Shown here: positions 8,211 through 15,476 of the stretch, one piece after another
Layout of the letters: each line of letters starts with the position of its first letter
How positions within the stretch are numbered: the stretch's first letter is position 1
From: ASV31 sp965229765
GTDB lineage: Bacteria > Pseudomonadota > Alphaproteobacteria > Rhodobacterales > Rhodobacteraceae
Direction of reading: 5' to 3'
DNA length: 64,000 nt
Assembly (NCBI GenBank): GCA_965229765.1
Contig: CBDDJT010000002.1
Coordinates: 372,001 to 436,000 of the forward strand
Translations under genes and position numbers: made by a program
Notes under the pieces: generated by a model
Database searches by the model: none
What the model was told of the DNA's origin: nothing
Seen by the model: only the letters and a program-made list of their open reading frames with translations

Positions 8211-9785
8211 TCAGGTGGCCTTTCCTGCGGCGCCGGCGAGCGGGCCTTCAAAGGCGACGACCCGCACGAAGGAACCGTCCCCACCGGCCCAGCGCCACGG
8301 AAACGCGGCAAAGGTCAGGCGCCGGCCGGACACCGCGTCCAGATCACCGCCGATGTTCTCGATCCCCGGGATGCCGTTCGACATGAGAATCTTGTGGGCC
8401 GGCTCCCAGTGCGGAAAATCCTCGATGATGTCGCGACCCGTCTCCGCCTTGTACTCGTCGTTCAGGTGGGGCTGGATCGGGCCGGGCCCGTGCGGCCCGA
8501 GATAGGTCCCCAGCGGATGATCCAGCGCCTGCACGTCGATGCCCACCAGCTTCACTCCCCGCTCGACCAGCCATTCGGCGGCCTCCTTGTAGAGCCCGGG
8601 CGAATAGGCGTAATAGTCCGGGTCGTCGCCGTATTTCCTGTGGTATCCGGTGTTTATCATGACGATGTCGCCGGGCTCGACGCGCGGCGTCGCGGCGTCC
8701 AGGTCCTCGGGGGTGATCACGTCCCAGCGGCCCTTGGGGATCGACAGAACCACCCCCGTGCCAAAGAACTTCCACAGCGCGAAACCGGTGATGTCATGGG
8801 TTTCTGGCAGGACGTGCAACGGGCAGTCCATATGCGTGCCCCGGTGCATCACAGTGGTGAAGTGCAGGACCTGCGCGCCGTCGCGGGCGTGGAACTGGTG
8901 GCGGCGGAAGTCATGGATCGGGTTCTTGCCGGGCCAGAACGACACCTCGTGGCCCCAGTCATGGGTCAGGTCATGGGTCGCCACAGGCAAGACCGGCGCG
9001 TCAGGGTCGGCGCCCGCGTCGCGGATGCCGACGACCCGCACGATGCTGGCGTCGCCCTCCTTCCATCGGTAGGGCGTGGCGATCACCGTCAGCCTTTGGC
9101 CTGACACCGCGTCCAGCGCGCCGCCCAGATCCTCGATGGTGGGAATCCCGGCCTGCAACAGAAGCCGGTGCGCCGGCTGCCAGTCCGGGAAGGCCTCGGC
9201 CGCTTCGGTGCCGGTCGCGGCCCGGTATTCCTCGGCCAGGCGCGGCAACAGCGGCCCGCCCCGCTGGGGACCCAGCGATGTTGCCAGCGGATGGTCGATG
9301 GCGGGCGTGTCCATGCCCACAAGCCTGACGCCGCAGTCGATCAGCCAGCGCGCCGCGGCCTCGCCAAGCCCCGGGGCATGGGCAAAGTAGGCCTGGTTGT
9401 CGGCAAAGCGCCGGTGCCAGCCGGTATTGATCAGGACGATGTCGCCGCGTTCGATCGCCGGGTCGGCCGCCGCCAGATGCTCGGGCTGGATCACACCCCA
9501 TTGCGGCATGTCGAGCGGCACCACGACCCCGCGGCCGAAGAACCGGTCAAGTGGAACCGCCCCGATCGGCGCGCCGCCCGCGACGAGGTGCAGCGGCGCA
9601 TTCACATGGGTCGACGCGTGCATGGTGGTCGAAAAGCGCTGCGTCAGCGTGCCGTGCAGCGCGTGAAAGGAACCGCGTTCGATCGTGACGCCGGGAAAGC
9701 CGGGCCAGACCGGGGTGCCATGCCCCCAAGGGTGGCTCAGGTCGAAAAACTCCAGCCCGTTCCGAGGATCCACCGCAGGTGCCAT
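8211..9785 (-). CDS. Tandem two-domain cyclase-family (kynurenine formamidase-like) hydrolase
   Basis: Protein of 524 residues made of two consecutive cyclase (PF04199-type) domains, about 1-255 and 265-515, each as long as a normal single-domain enzyme. The family motif HxGTHxDxPxH is intact in the second domain (His314-His324, Asp320). In the first it reads HASTHVNAPLH (56-66), with Gly replaced by Ser and the metal-ligand Asp by Asn62. Only the second domain may therefore bind the usual metal pair. The start MAPAVDP has a good Shine-Dalgarno (AAGGGAGA). It is the first gene of the operon and faces the LysR gene. Expected chemistry is amide or lactone hydrolysis. Confidence 0.85.
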   Translation of the reverse strand: MAPAVDPRNGLEFFDLSHPWGHGTPVWPGFPGVTIERGSFHALHGTLTQRFSTTMHASTHVNAPLHLVAGGAPIGAVPLDRFFGRGVVVPLDMPQWGVIQPEHLAAADPAIERGDIVLINTGWHRRFADNQAYFAHAPGLGEAAARWLIDCGVRLVGMDTPAIDHPLATSLGPQRGGPLLPRLAEEYRAATGTEAAEAFPDWQPAHRLLLQAGIPTIEDLGGALDAVSGQRLTVIATPYRWKEGDASIVRVVGIRDAGADPDAPVLPVATHDLTHDWGHEVSFWPGKNPIHDFRRHQFHARDGAQVLHFTTVMHRGTHMDCPLHVLPETHDITGFALWKFFGTGVVLSIPKGRWDVITPEDLDAATPRVEPGDIVMINTGYHRKYGDDPDYYAYSPGLYKEAAEWLVERGVKLVGIDVQALDHPLGTYLGPHGPGPIQPHLNDEYKAETGRDIIEDFPHWEPAHKILMSNGIPGIENIGGDLDAVSGRRLTFAAFPWRWAGGDGSFVRVVAFEGPLAGAAGKAT

Positions 9786-9862
9786 GCAGATCTCCCTTTC
9801 CGCAATGGTCAGAGCGTGCCGGCAGGGCCGCCGCAGGTCCAATCGAGCCTCGGCATTTAATC

Positions 9863-9877
9863 ATAACAGATTTTTAT
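9863..9877. promoter_or_regulatory. LysR-type operator candidate (ATAA-N7-TTAT)
   Basis: Inside the AT-rich centre of the 149-base divergent region between the cyclase operon and the LysR gene lies ATAA-N7-TTAT. It satisfies the T-N11-A rule of LysR-family boxes. It is the only AT-rich dyad in an otherwise GC-rich spacer and would serve both divergent promoters. Binding is inferred from position. Confidence 0.45.
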
Positions 9878-9934
9878 TGCTGGGACGCCGGGCGTGTCGC
9901 AAGCTTGGCACGACAACAGTGACGGGGGACCGGG

Positions 9935-10942
9935 ATGCACAGGCGACCGGAGGCGTCGCGCAAGCCGCGACCGACCGTTGCAGAGCCCGCTTCGGACGGC
10001 AGGCTCGAGGCGCTGTTGCGCGTCGAGTCCCGCCAGTTGCGGGCGCTGCTGGCGGTGGTGCGGCACGAAAGCTTTACCGCTGCGGCCGAGACGCTGAACG
10101 TCACCCAGCCCGCGCTGTCGCGCAGCGTCCAGATGCTGGAGGACAGGCTGGGTGTCCGGCTGATCGAACGCACGCCCAAAAGCTTTCAGCTGACCCGCTT
10201 CGGCCGCATCGTCGTCGACCGCGCCATGGCCATCGAACGGCAATCGGCCCAGATCCTCGACGAGATCGACGCGCTGAAGACCGGCGCCGGGGGCACGATC
10301 TCGCTGGGCGTGGGGCCAAGCGCGATCAGCTTTCTCGCCCCCGCCATCCGTGCCTTCCAGCAGGACCGCCCCAACCTGCTGATCCGGGTGATCGTGAACA
10401 GCATGTCCGAGAACTACAACGCGCTGATCGGGGGCGACCTGGACGTGATCTGCACCGCGCTGAACTTTCCCGATCACCGGCGACTGGTGACCGAAGAGTT
10501 CAGCGAGGTGCAGAACGCCATCTTCGGCAGCGCGGACCACCCGTTGCAGGGGCCGGGGCCCGTCCCGATCGAGGCGCTGGCCCGCCAGCCCTGGATCTTC
10601 TTCACCGACGACCAGATGGGGTACGAGCGGGTCGCCGGCTATTTCGCCGCGCGCAATGTCAAGCCGCCGGTGCCCTCGATCGAGACCAACGCGCTCGATA
10701 CACTCTTCACGCTTCTGGCAAACGGTCCCTATGTCGCAAGCGTTCCCTCGATCGTGGAAGCAGAGGCGCGTCGCGCGGGGCTGGCGCCCCTGCGAATCGT
10801 CGGCGGCTTCTGGAGCATTCCCATCGGCATTGCCTATATGCGCAGCATCCACCCGCCGCCGGCCGTCACCGCCCTGACCGCCGCGCTGCGGCGCCATTTC
10901 CGGTCGCCAACGGATTTGGCGGTTGACTACCTCCGCGAATGA
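9935..10942 (+). CDS. LysR-family transcriptional regulator
   Basis: Regulator of 335 residues. A 33-residue basic, low-complexity N-terminal extension precedes the LysR winged helix (about 34-93, with SFTAAAETLNVTQPALSRSVQMLE). A linker helix and a two-lobed effector domain follow to the end. It is divergent from the tandem-cyclase/TRAP operon, the standard layout for a LysR activator of that operon, and an operator candidate lies between them. An internal start close to the HTH is possible, which would remove the extension. The ligand is presumably the TRAP substrate or an intermediate. Confidence 0.88.
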   Translation: MHRRPEASRKPRPTVAEPASDGRLEALLRVESRQLRALLAVVRHESFTAAAETLNVTQPALSRSVQMLEDRLGVRLIERTPKSFQLTRFGRIVVDRAMAIERQSAQILDEIDALKTGAGGTISLGVGPSAISFLAPAIRAFQQDRPNLLIRVIVNSMSENYNALIGGDLDVICTALNFPDHRRLVTEEFSEVQNAIFGSADHPLQGPGPVPIEALARQPWIFFTDDQMGYERVAGYFAARNVKPPVPSIETNALDTLFTLLANGPYVASVPSIVEAEARRAGLAPLRIVGGFWSIPIGIAYMRSIHPPPAVTALTAALRRHFRSPTDLAVDYLRE

Positions 10943-11514
10943 CCGGTCCCGGGGATTTTCGTCGCACTCACGAATTCGGGGCGTTTCTGGCGCGCAGATC
11001 ATCAGCCGCTAACCGCGACCTTACGCGCTGCGGCGGCACGGGTCCGGACTGTCCCGCAACGCCGACCTTGGGGTCTTGTATCTCGCTGCACCGTCAGCGA
11101 ATGACCGCCATTCCTGCTGTGGCGCAGCGGTCAGGATCAGAGGCGTCTGGACCGCTTCGGCCGGGTCGCTTCCCGAAAGGGCTCGGAGCAGCCATGCAGC
11201 GGCGCAAAGCAAGACCCGGAAGGCCCGGTTCCCTCGAAGCCCGACCACTTCATTGCCGCCAACATCGGTCAAGGGCGGCAGTGCAAGATCGCGGGTGAGT
11301 GCCCGGTGGCCGGGGCGTGTCCGAGGCGAAGGCGAAGGCGAAGGCGGTGAGGCTATTGGATCGCATGAGGGATGTAGCCACTTGCTACTCTCGACAGCCC
11401 GAACATGCTGCGGCGCCTTGAAGACCGGCAAAAAGGGCGATCATCCATGCAACCCACCTGCAACCCGGAACTGGTCAGTCAGGTCAAACTATTGATGTAA
11501 GGCGTTGATCTTGA
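10943..11514. other. Intergenic stretch without a recognisable gene
   Basis: About 570 bases between the LysR gene and tRNA-Thr hold no convincing coding region; open frames on both strands have no family resemblance and proline/arginine-rich shadow composition. Visible structure is limited to a separated inverted pair TGACCGC/GCGGTCA at 11102-11133 and a short GGCGAA triplication near 11334-11346. The look is of decayed or interspersed-repeat DNA; no insertion-sequence ends were recognised. Confidence 0.5.
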
Positions 11515-11590
11515 TGGTGCCCCCAGAGAGACTCGAACTCCCGACCCTCTGATTACAAATCAGATGCTCTACCAGCTGAGCTATAGGGGC
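11515..11590 (-). tRNA. tRNA-Thr (anticodon UGU)
   Basis: On the minus strand a complete cloverleaf folds: acceptor GCCCCTA pairs with TGGGGGC, the D arm has AGCTCAGCTGGTAGAGC, and the anticodon stem TCTGA/TCAGA encloses loop TTTGTAA. That gives anticodon TGT, which reads ACA threonine codons. The T arm contains GGTTCGAGTC-type sequence (GGGAGTTCGAGTCTCTC), and the 3' CCA is encoded. All arms are base-paired. No integrase gene or repeated tRNA end was seen nearby, so there is no sign of an integrated element here. Confidence 0.95.
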
Positions 11591-11724
11591 GCCGGTGTTC
11601 AAATACGCGGGTGCGGGGCGGGCTGCAAGTCTGGTACTGCGCGTGCTCGTCAGATGGCCGCAGAATAACGCTTGCCGGGGGCGCAAAGCGGGGTATACCC
11701 GTTGCAGTCGTAACGGGTTTGTTC

Positions 11725-12255
11725 ATGAAAAGCAGTCTCTTCAAGGGCGCCATGCGCGCCCTGGCCGCTGCATGTGCGGCTCTGGTCGCGGTGCCCGCCA
11801 CCGCGCTGACGCTCACCGTGGGCGGCACCAGCTATGACATCACGCTGAACCTCGGCTCGTTCAACGACGTCACGGCCGGGCCCAACGGGCCGCTGACCGC
11901 CACGCCCTGGTATAGCGACGCGACGCTGGCCAGCGATCTTGCGGCCGCGCTCTTTGCCGCCGATGCCGGGGCCGGCGGCACGCTGGTGCCGGACAATACC
12001 GCCGCCTATCTCTTCGCAGACGACTCCGGTCCGGCCTGGAACTACCAGCCCGCCAGTGTCGGGAGCGAGGTCTTCGAAACGTTCTACGGCGCCACCGAGA
12101 CCAACCTCGGCGGGGTGGGCCCCACGATCTACTTCGCCACCGGCAGCGCCATCCCCGGCGTGCCGGAGATCGACGGCAACGCGCTGGCCAAGGCGCTCTT
12201 CATCCTCTTCGCGCTGGGGGTCTGGCTGGACGTGCGGCGGCGGCGGACGGTTTGA
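11725..12255 (+). CDS. VPEID-CTERM sorting-domain protein (first)
   Basis: Exported protein of 176 residues. The start MKSSLFKGAM is chosen because a signal peptide follows (hydrophobic core to about residue 30, AVPATA). A short beta-rich, acidic mature region follows, then a C-terminal tripartite tail: VPEIDGN, a hydrophobic span ALFILFALGVWL and a basic end RRRR. That is the VPEID-CTERM signal recognised by exosortase E/protease fusions in Rhodobacteraceae. The protein would be cleaved and released or attached at the cell surface. A dyad GGGTATACCC (11691-11700) and a small hairpin precede the start. Its paralogue follows 158 bases downstream. The mature domain was not recognised. Confidence 0.85.
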   Translation: MKSSLFKGAMRALAAACAALVAVPATALTLTVGGTSYDITLNLGSFNDVTAGPNGPLTATPWYSDATLASDLAAALFAADAGAGGTLVPDNTAAYLFADDSGPAWNYQPASVGSEVFETFYGATETNLGGVGPTIYFATGSAIPGVPEIDGNALAKALFILFALGVWLDVRRRRTV

Positions 12256-12413
12256 GCGCGGCCGCCCGCCCCGGCACCCGCCCCTTTGCCGGCCCGGGCA
12301 GGGTTGGCACCCCCGCCTGAACGTGCAACCATGGCGCGGCTTAGGGTCCGCGTCTTTCTTTCCGGGATTGACCTGCGCAGCGGCGACCGGGGTTCGGCAA
12401 GGGGGACACGGCA

Positions 12414-12938
12414 ATGTGGGACGACATCGGGCGCCACGCGGCGCGGACGGGACAAGCTGCGGCGGTCGCGCTGGGCCTTCTGGCCAGCCCCGCCCTGGCC
12501 TACCAGATCACCGTCAATACCACGACCTACGACATCGGCGTCGTCACCACCAGCTATGATGCCAATCCGGGCGTGCTGACGTCGCAGCCCTGGTGGGGCG
12601 ACCAGACGCTTGCGGAGGACATCGTCGATGCTCTGGTCCTGGACGGTTTCAATGAAAATACGGAATTAGGCGTCTCCCCCCTCTTCTTTGCGCACACCCT
12701 TGCCGGGAACGTGTTCATGGAAGAGATGTTCGTTGGCCTGGATTTTTCCACGAATGACTTCGCGACATCCTTTGTTTTGAACTACGCCACGGGCACAATC
12801 ATTCCTGCCGCCGTGCCGGAGATCGACGGCAACGCGCTGGCCAAGGCGCTGTTCATCCTCTTCGCCCTGGGGGCATGGCTGGACACGCGGCGGCGCAGGG
12901 CCCAGGGCGTTTCGCCCAGGATCGCCCTCGCCGGTTGA
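12414..12938 (+). CDS. VPEID-CTERM sorting-domain protein (second)
   Basis: Exported protein of 174 residues, paralogous to the preceding gene. Both start the mature part with a (L/Q)T(V/I)-type strand and share a TTYDIG/TSYDIT stretch, TSQPWWGDQTLA versus TATPWYSDATLA, and near-identical tails. The N-terminus carries a signal peptide ending in ASPALA. The C-terminus is AVPEIDGN, the span ALFILFALGAWL, then TRRRR and a 12-residue extension beyond the usual basic end. Bases around 12640-12790 are visibly richer in A and T than the surroundings, so the mature domain may diverge quickly. An exosortase gene is not in the window. Confidence 0.85.
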   Translation: MWDDIGRHAARTGQAAAVALGLLASPALAYQITVNTTTYDIGVVTTSYDANPGVLTSQPWWGDQTLAEDIVDALVLDGFNENTELGVSPLFFAHTLAGNVFMEEMFVGLDFSTNDFATSFVLNYATGTIIPAAVPEIDGNALAKALFILFALGAWLDTRRRRAQGVSPRIALAG

Positions 12939-12950
12939 GCGAGATACGTT

Positions 12951-13382
12951 CTACCCGCCGAAAAAGAACCGCTGGTGCGAACAGGGGCAGTCGCCCAGTC
13001 CCGGCGGGCCGGTCCGCACCCCGGCGCCAAGGGCGCGCATCGTGGCGGCGGCCTCGTCCAGCGTGACCGCATCGGCACCAAACACCATCGCAGCCAGCCG
13101 CGCGCGCAGGTCGTCCGCGCCGGCGGGTGTGTCCACCACCAGCCCCGCACCGGTCGGGCAATGCTCCACCACCTGCCGGACCGGGCCGCCCGGGGCGATC
13201 CGGTAGAACACGATCCCGCTTGCGAAGGTTTCCGGCAGCACCTCGACCTGGCCCGGGCGGTCGACCTCGTCCCCGGTCAGGAAGCGTCCCGCGTCCGGGG
13301 CGTACCGGCAGGGCGCGGGCGGCGTCAGCGCGCCTGCCGCACCCGCCGCCAGGATCAGCGCGAGGGCCGCCGCGCGTCTCAC
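12951..13382 (-). CDS. Uncharacterised exported protein
   Basis: Protein of 143 residues with an N-terminal signal peptide (MRRAAALALILAAGAAGALT). The start codon is GTG and overlaps the stop of the upstream gapR gene (GTGA), so translation is probably coupled. Five cysteines are visible, including the C-terminal GDCPCSHQ, which could form disulphides or bind metal in the periplasm. No family was recognised. It converges on the second VPEID-CTERM gene with only 12 bases between the stops. Confidence 0.65.
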   Translation of the reverse strand: MRRAAALALILAAGAAGALTPPAPCRYAPDAGRFLTGDEVDRPGQVEVLPETFASGIVFYRIAPGGPVRQVVEHCPTGAGLVVDTPAGADDLRARLAAMVFGADAVTLDEAAATMRALGAGVRTGPPGLGDCPCSHQRFFFGG

Positions 13383-13645
13383 ATCCCCAGCGCCTGCTTG
13401 TACATCTCCAGCACCGCCTCTTCCTCGGCGATGTCGTCGCGGTCGCGCTTGCGCAGCGCGATGACCTTGCGCATCACCTTGGTGTCATAGCCGCGCCCCT
13501 TGGCCTCGGCCATCACCTCCTTCTGCTGGTCGGCGATGTCCTTCTTCTCGGCCTCCAGCCGTTCGTAGCGCTCGATGAACTGGCGCAGCTCATCGGCGGC
13601 GACGCGGTAGGTGGCGTCGGTGTCGGGGGTGGCGGTGTCGCTCAT
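13379..13645 (-). CDS. gapR: GapR-family DNA-binding protein (DUF2312)
   Basis: Small protein of 88 residues. The start MSDTATPDTDA is preferred because the conserved domain begins shortly after. The core LRQFIERYERLEAEKKDI, the basic KGRGYDTKVMRKVIALRKRD and the terminal EMYKQALGM match the alphaproteobacterial DUF2312 family. In Caulobacter the family member GapR binds overtwisted AT-rich DNA ahead of replication and supports topoisomerase action. The domain is all alpha-helical with coiled-coil heptads. The gene is followed by an overlapping exported protein, an association of unclear meaning. Confidence 0.92.
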   Translation of the reverse strand: MSDTATPDTDATYRVAADELRQFIERYERLEAEKKDIADQQKEVMAEAKGRGYDTKVMRKVIALRKRDRDDIAEEEAVLEMYKQALGM

Positions 13646-13764
13646 CTGGTCTCTCCTGCTCGGGTCCGGCCCGTGGTAGCGCCCCGCCCCGCGCGCCGCA
13701 AGCGGGCCTTGCGCCCGCGCCCGCCCCGCGCTAGCCCGGAGCCGCACAACCGGGAGACTGCGGC

Positions 13765-13980
13765 ATGGAATGGCTTGTCTGGATCGGCGCGGCGGTCTCT
13801 GTCCTGGGGCTCGGCGGCATCGTCTGGTGCATCGTCCGCGTGGCGCGGGCGAAACGGCAGAACCTGCCCGACGACCGGATGCGCGCCGTCCTGCAACAGG
13901 TCGTGCCGCTCAATGTCGGCGCGCTGATGCTCTCGGGCTTCGGCCTGGCGATGGTGGTGGCGGGGGTGCTGTTGGGCTGA
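13765..13980 (+). CDS. Small two-span membrane protein
   Basis: Protein of 71 residues with two hydrophobic segments, about 3-24 and 48-69, separated by a basic loop (RVARAKRQN). The topology suggests both ends on the same side of the inner membrane. It stands alone, divergent from gapR, with a start preceded by CGGGAGACTGCGGC. No known function; similar short proteins are common in Rhodobacteraceae. Coding assignment rests on the clean hydrophobic pattern and composition. Confidence 0.65.
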   Translation: MEWLVWIGAAVSVLGLGGIVWCIVRVARAKRQNLPDDRMRAVLQQVVPLNVGALMLSGFGLAMVVAGVLLG

Positions 13981-14020
13981 CTGGCCGCCACCACCTGTCC
14001 AGGTCTACGCACCCCGAAGG

Positions 14021-14725
14021 TCAGCACAGGTAATAGGGGTCGGGTAGGCTGCGTGTCTCGGTGTCCCAACACGCGTGAAGTGCGCGCTCAACGCCTTGCA
14101 CGCTTTGCAGATAGACCTTCATGCCATGGCGCTTGTTGGCGGGATTGGCGCCCGCGTGCCGCATGATCAGCCGCTGAACGATCGGGGCCGCTTCATCCTG
14201 CAGTCGCCAGTCCTCATTGGCGGCATCCAGAAGCGCGAGTTCGGCCTCGGTGACGCCCGATCGAAAGCTGGCTCTCGTGACATCGAGGGCCACGCAAATG
14301 TCCGCAAGGTCAATGGGGACATAGTCGGTTTCCAAGGCCGCAAGCGTGGACGGACGAACCTGGGCCGAGCCGATCGAGACGTCCGGGGCCTTGAACGCAA
14401 TCGACAGCACCTGAAACGCTGCAAGCTCGGCGCTACGAACCCAGTCCGGGCGGGCCTGCATCTCGACATGTGTGACGGCGACCGCAAGCCGGTCCAGAGG
14501 TGTGTCCATGGACAAACCCACACGATCCACACAGTCGGCCACGTCACCGGCGGCGATGTCGCTCAATGCTCTTTCCATGACCGCAAAACTGACGTCCCCC
14601 ATCGTGGGCATGCCGCGCTTGTCCGCACCGGATCGGACGGCATGGTTCTCGACCAGAGCCGACACAAGGACAAAGACGACCCCGAGACCGATGAAGGACA
14701 GAAGCTTATTGGCCTCCGAACGCAT
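14021..14725 (-). CDS. Uncharacterised membrane-anchored protein
   Basis: Protein of 234 residues starting MRSEANKLLSFIG, with a single N-terminal transmembrane segment (about 8-25) and a soluble, helical remainder that is probably periplasmic. The start overlaps the end of the upstream membrane-protein gene by about 20 bases, implying coupled expression. The C-terminal part contains four cysteines or cysteine-adjacent motifs, including HACWDTETRS and the end PYYLC. No family was recognised. Base use is slightly less GC-rich than neighbouring operons. Confidence 0.6.
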   Translation of the reverse strand: MRSEANKLLSFIGLGVVFVLVSALVENHAVRSGADKRGMPTMGDVSFAVMERALSDIAAGDVADCVDRVGLSMDTPLDRLAVAVTHVEMQARPDWVRSAELAAFQVLSIAFKAPDVSIGSAQVRPSTLAALETDYVPIDLADICVALDVTRASFRSGVTEAELALLDAANEDWRLQDEAAPIVQRLIMRHAGANPANKRHGMKVYLQSVQGVERALHACWDTETRSLPDPYYLC

Positions 14726-15341
14726 ATGCCAATCCCGAGCAAGCCGCGGTGAAGCCAAGCCCTGCAAAGGCATTCAGGCCCACATTCATCAGGTCGATTT
14801 CCACTTCGGAGTTCCGGCGCACGAAGCGCGACACCGCCACTCCCGCGCCGCACAGCGCGCCGTACGCAAGCCAGTAGGTCAAATACAGAAGAAGGAACAC
14901 GTTCTCCTTGTCGTGCAGGCTGTGGGGGACGACAATGTCCCAATACATCAGCGCCGGCCAGACTAGCACGAATGCCGCAAGGACCCCGGCCAGCCGCGCA
15001 CTTGGAAGCGTATCTTCCTCGGTCCAGATCAACGCGGCCACGAAACCCACGAGGAAGGGTATCGCCAGCTTGATCACAAGACCGATCCAGCTTACCGCCA
15101 GCACCGCGTCCCGATCCATGGCCCCTTCGCCCATCCACTGAGTCCTCGGGTCATCCGGGCTCAGGTAAAGCTCCTGCGAAATGACATCGCCTGCGAACAG
15201 AAAGCCTGAGAAGGAGAAATAGTACTGTCCTGGCAGCACCATGGTCGCCTTGACCAGCACCATGATCGCGATGGTCATGAAAGCTGTCGCGCTGATGTTC
15301 GCGCGCGCGGAAAACAATGCTGTCAATTTTCGTTCCAACAC
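14706..15341 (-). CDS. Uncharacterised multi-span membrane protein
   Basis: Protein of up to 211 residues with about five hydrophobic segments, including TAFMTIAIMVLVKATMVL, an internal pair after residue 85 and a C-terminal pair. The start is uncertain: GTG at 15341 (VLERKLTALF) gives the longest plausible form, and ATG at 15278 (MTIAIMVL) a shorter one. It forms a two-gene unit with the downstream membrane-anchored protein. It lies divergent from a winged-helix/TPR regulator, which is a reasonable candidate controller. No family was recognised. Confidence 0.6.
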   Translation of the reverse strand: MLERKLTALFSARANISATAFMTIAIMVLVKATMVLPGQYYFSFSGFLFAGDVISQELYLSPDDPRTQWMGEGAMDRDAVLAVSWIGLVIKLAIPFLVGFVAALIWTEEDTLPSARLAGVLAAFVLVWPALMYWDIVVPHSLHDKENVFLLLYLTYWLAYGALCGAGVAVSRFVRRNSEVEIDLMNVGLNAFAGLGFTAACSGLAYAFGGQ

Positions 15342-15476
15342 CGACCGAACGCCCCCGGAGCCCAATCCACCATGGCGCGCAAATCTCCCTGCGCCTCTCT
15401 GCATGGTAGCAACACGGCATGGCGCGAACAACCCATCCCGCTTGCCCCGCCGCATCCCCTGCCCCATTCTCCCGGC

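Noticed and set aside
9685..10926. 413-residue open frame overlapping the LysR gene
   Set aside because: Out of frame with the clear LysR protein and Arg/Pro-rich; a shadow frame.
11331..11346. GGCGAA triplication as a repeat element
   Set aside because: Too short and simple to separate from chance in GC-rich DNA.
11021..11431. Open frame in the spacer before tRNA-Thr
   Set aside because: No domain, no ribosome site, and composition unlike real genes here; kept only as an intergenic entry.
11515..12938. Genomic island integrated at tRNA-Thr
   Set aside because: No integrase, no duplicated tRNA end and no phage genes nearby.
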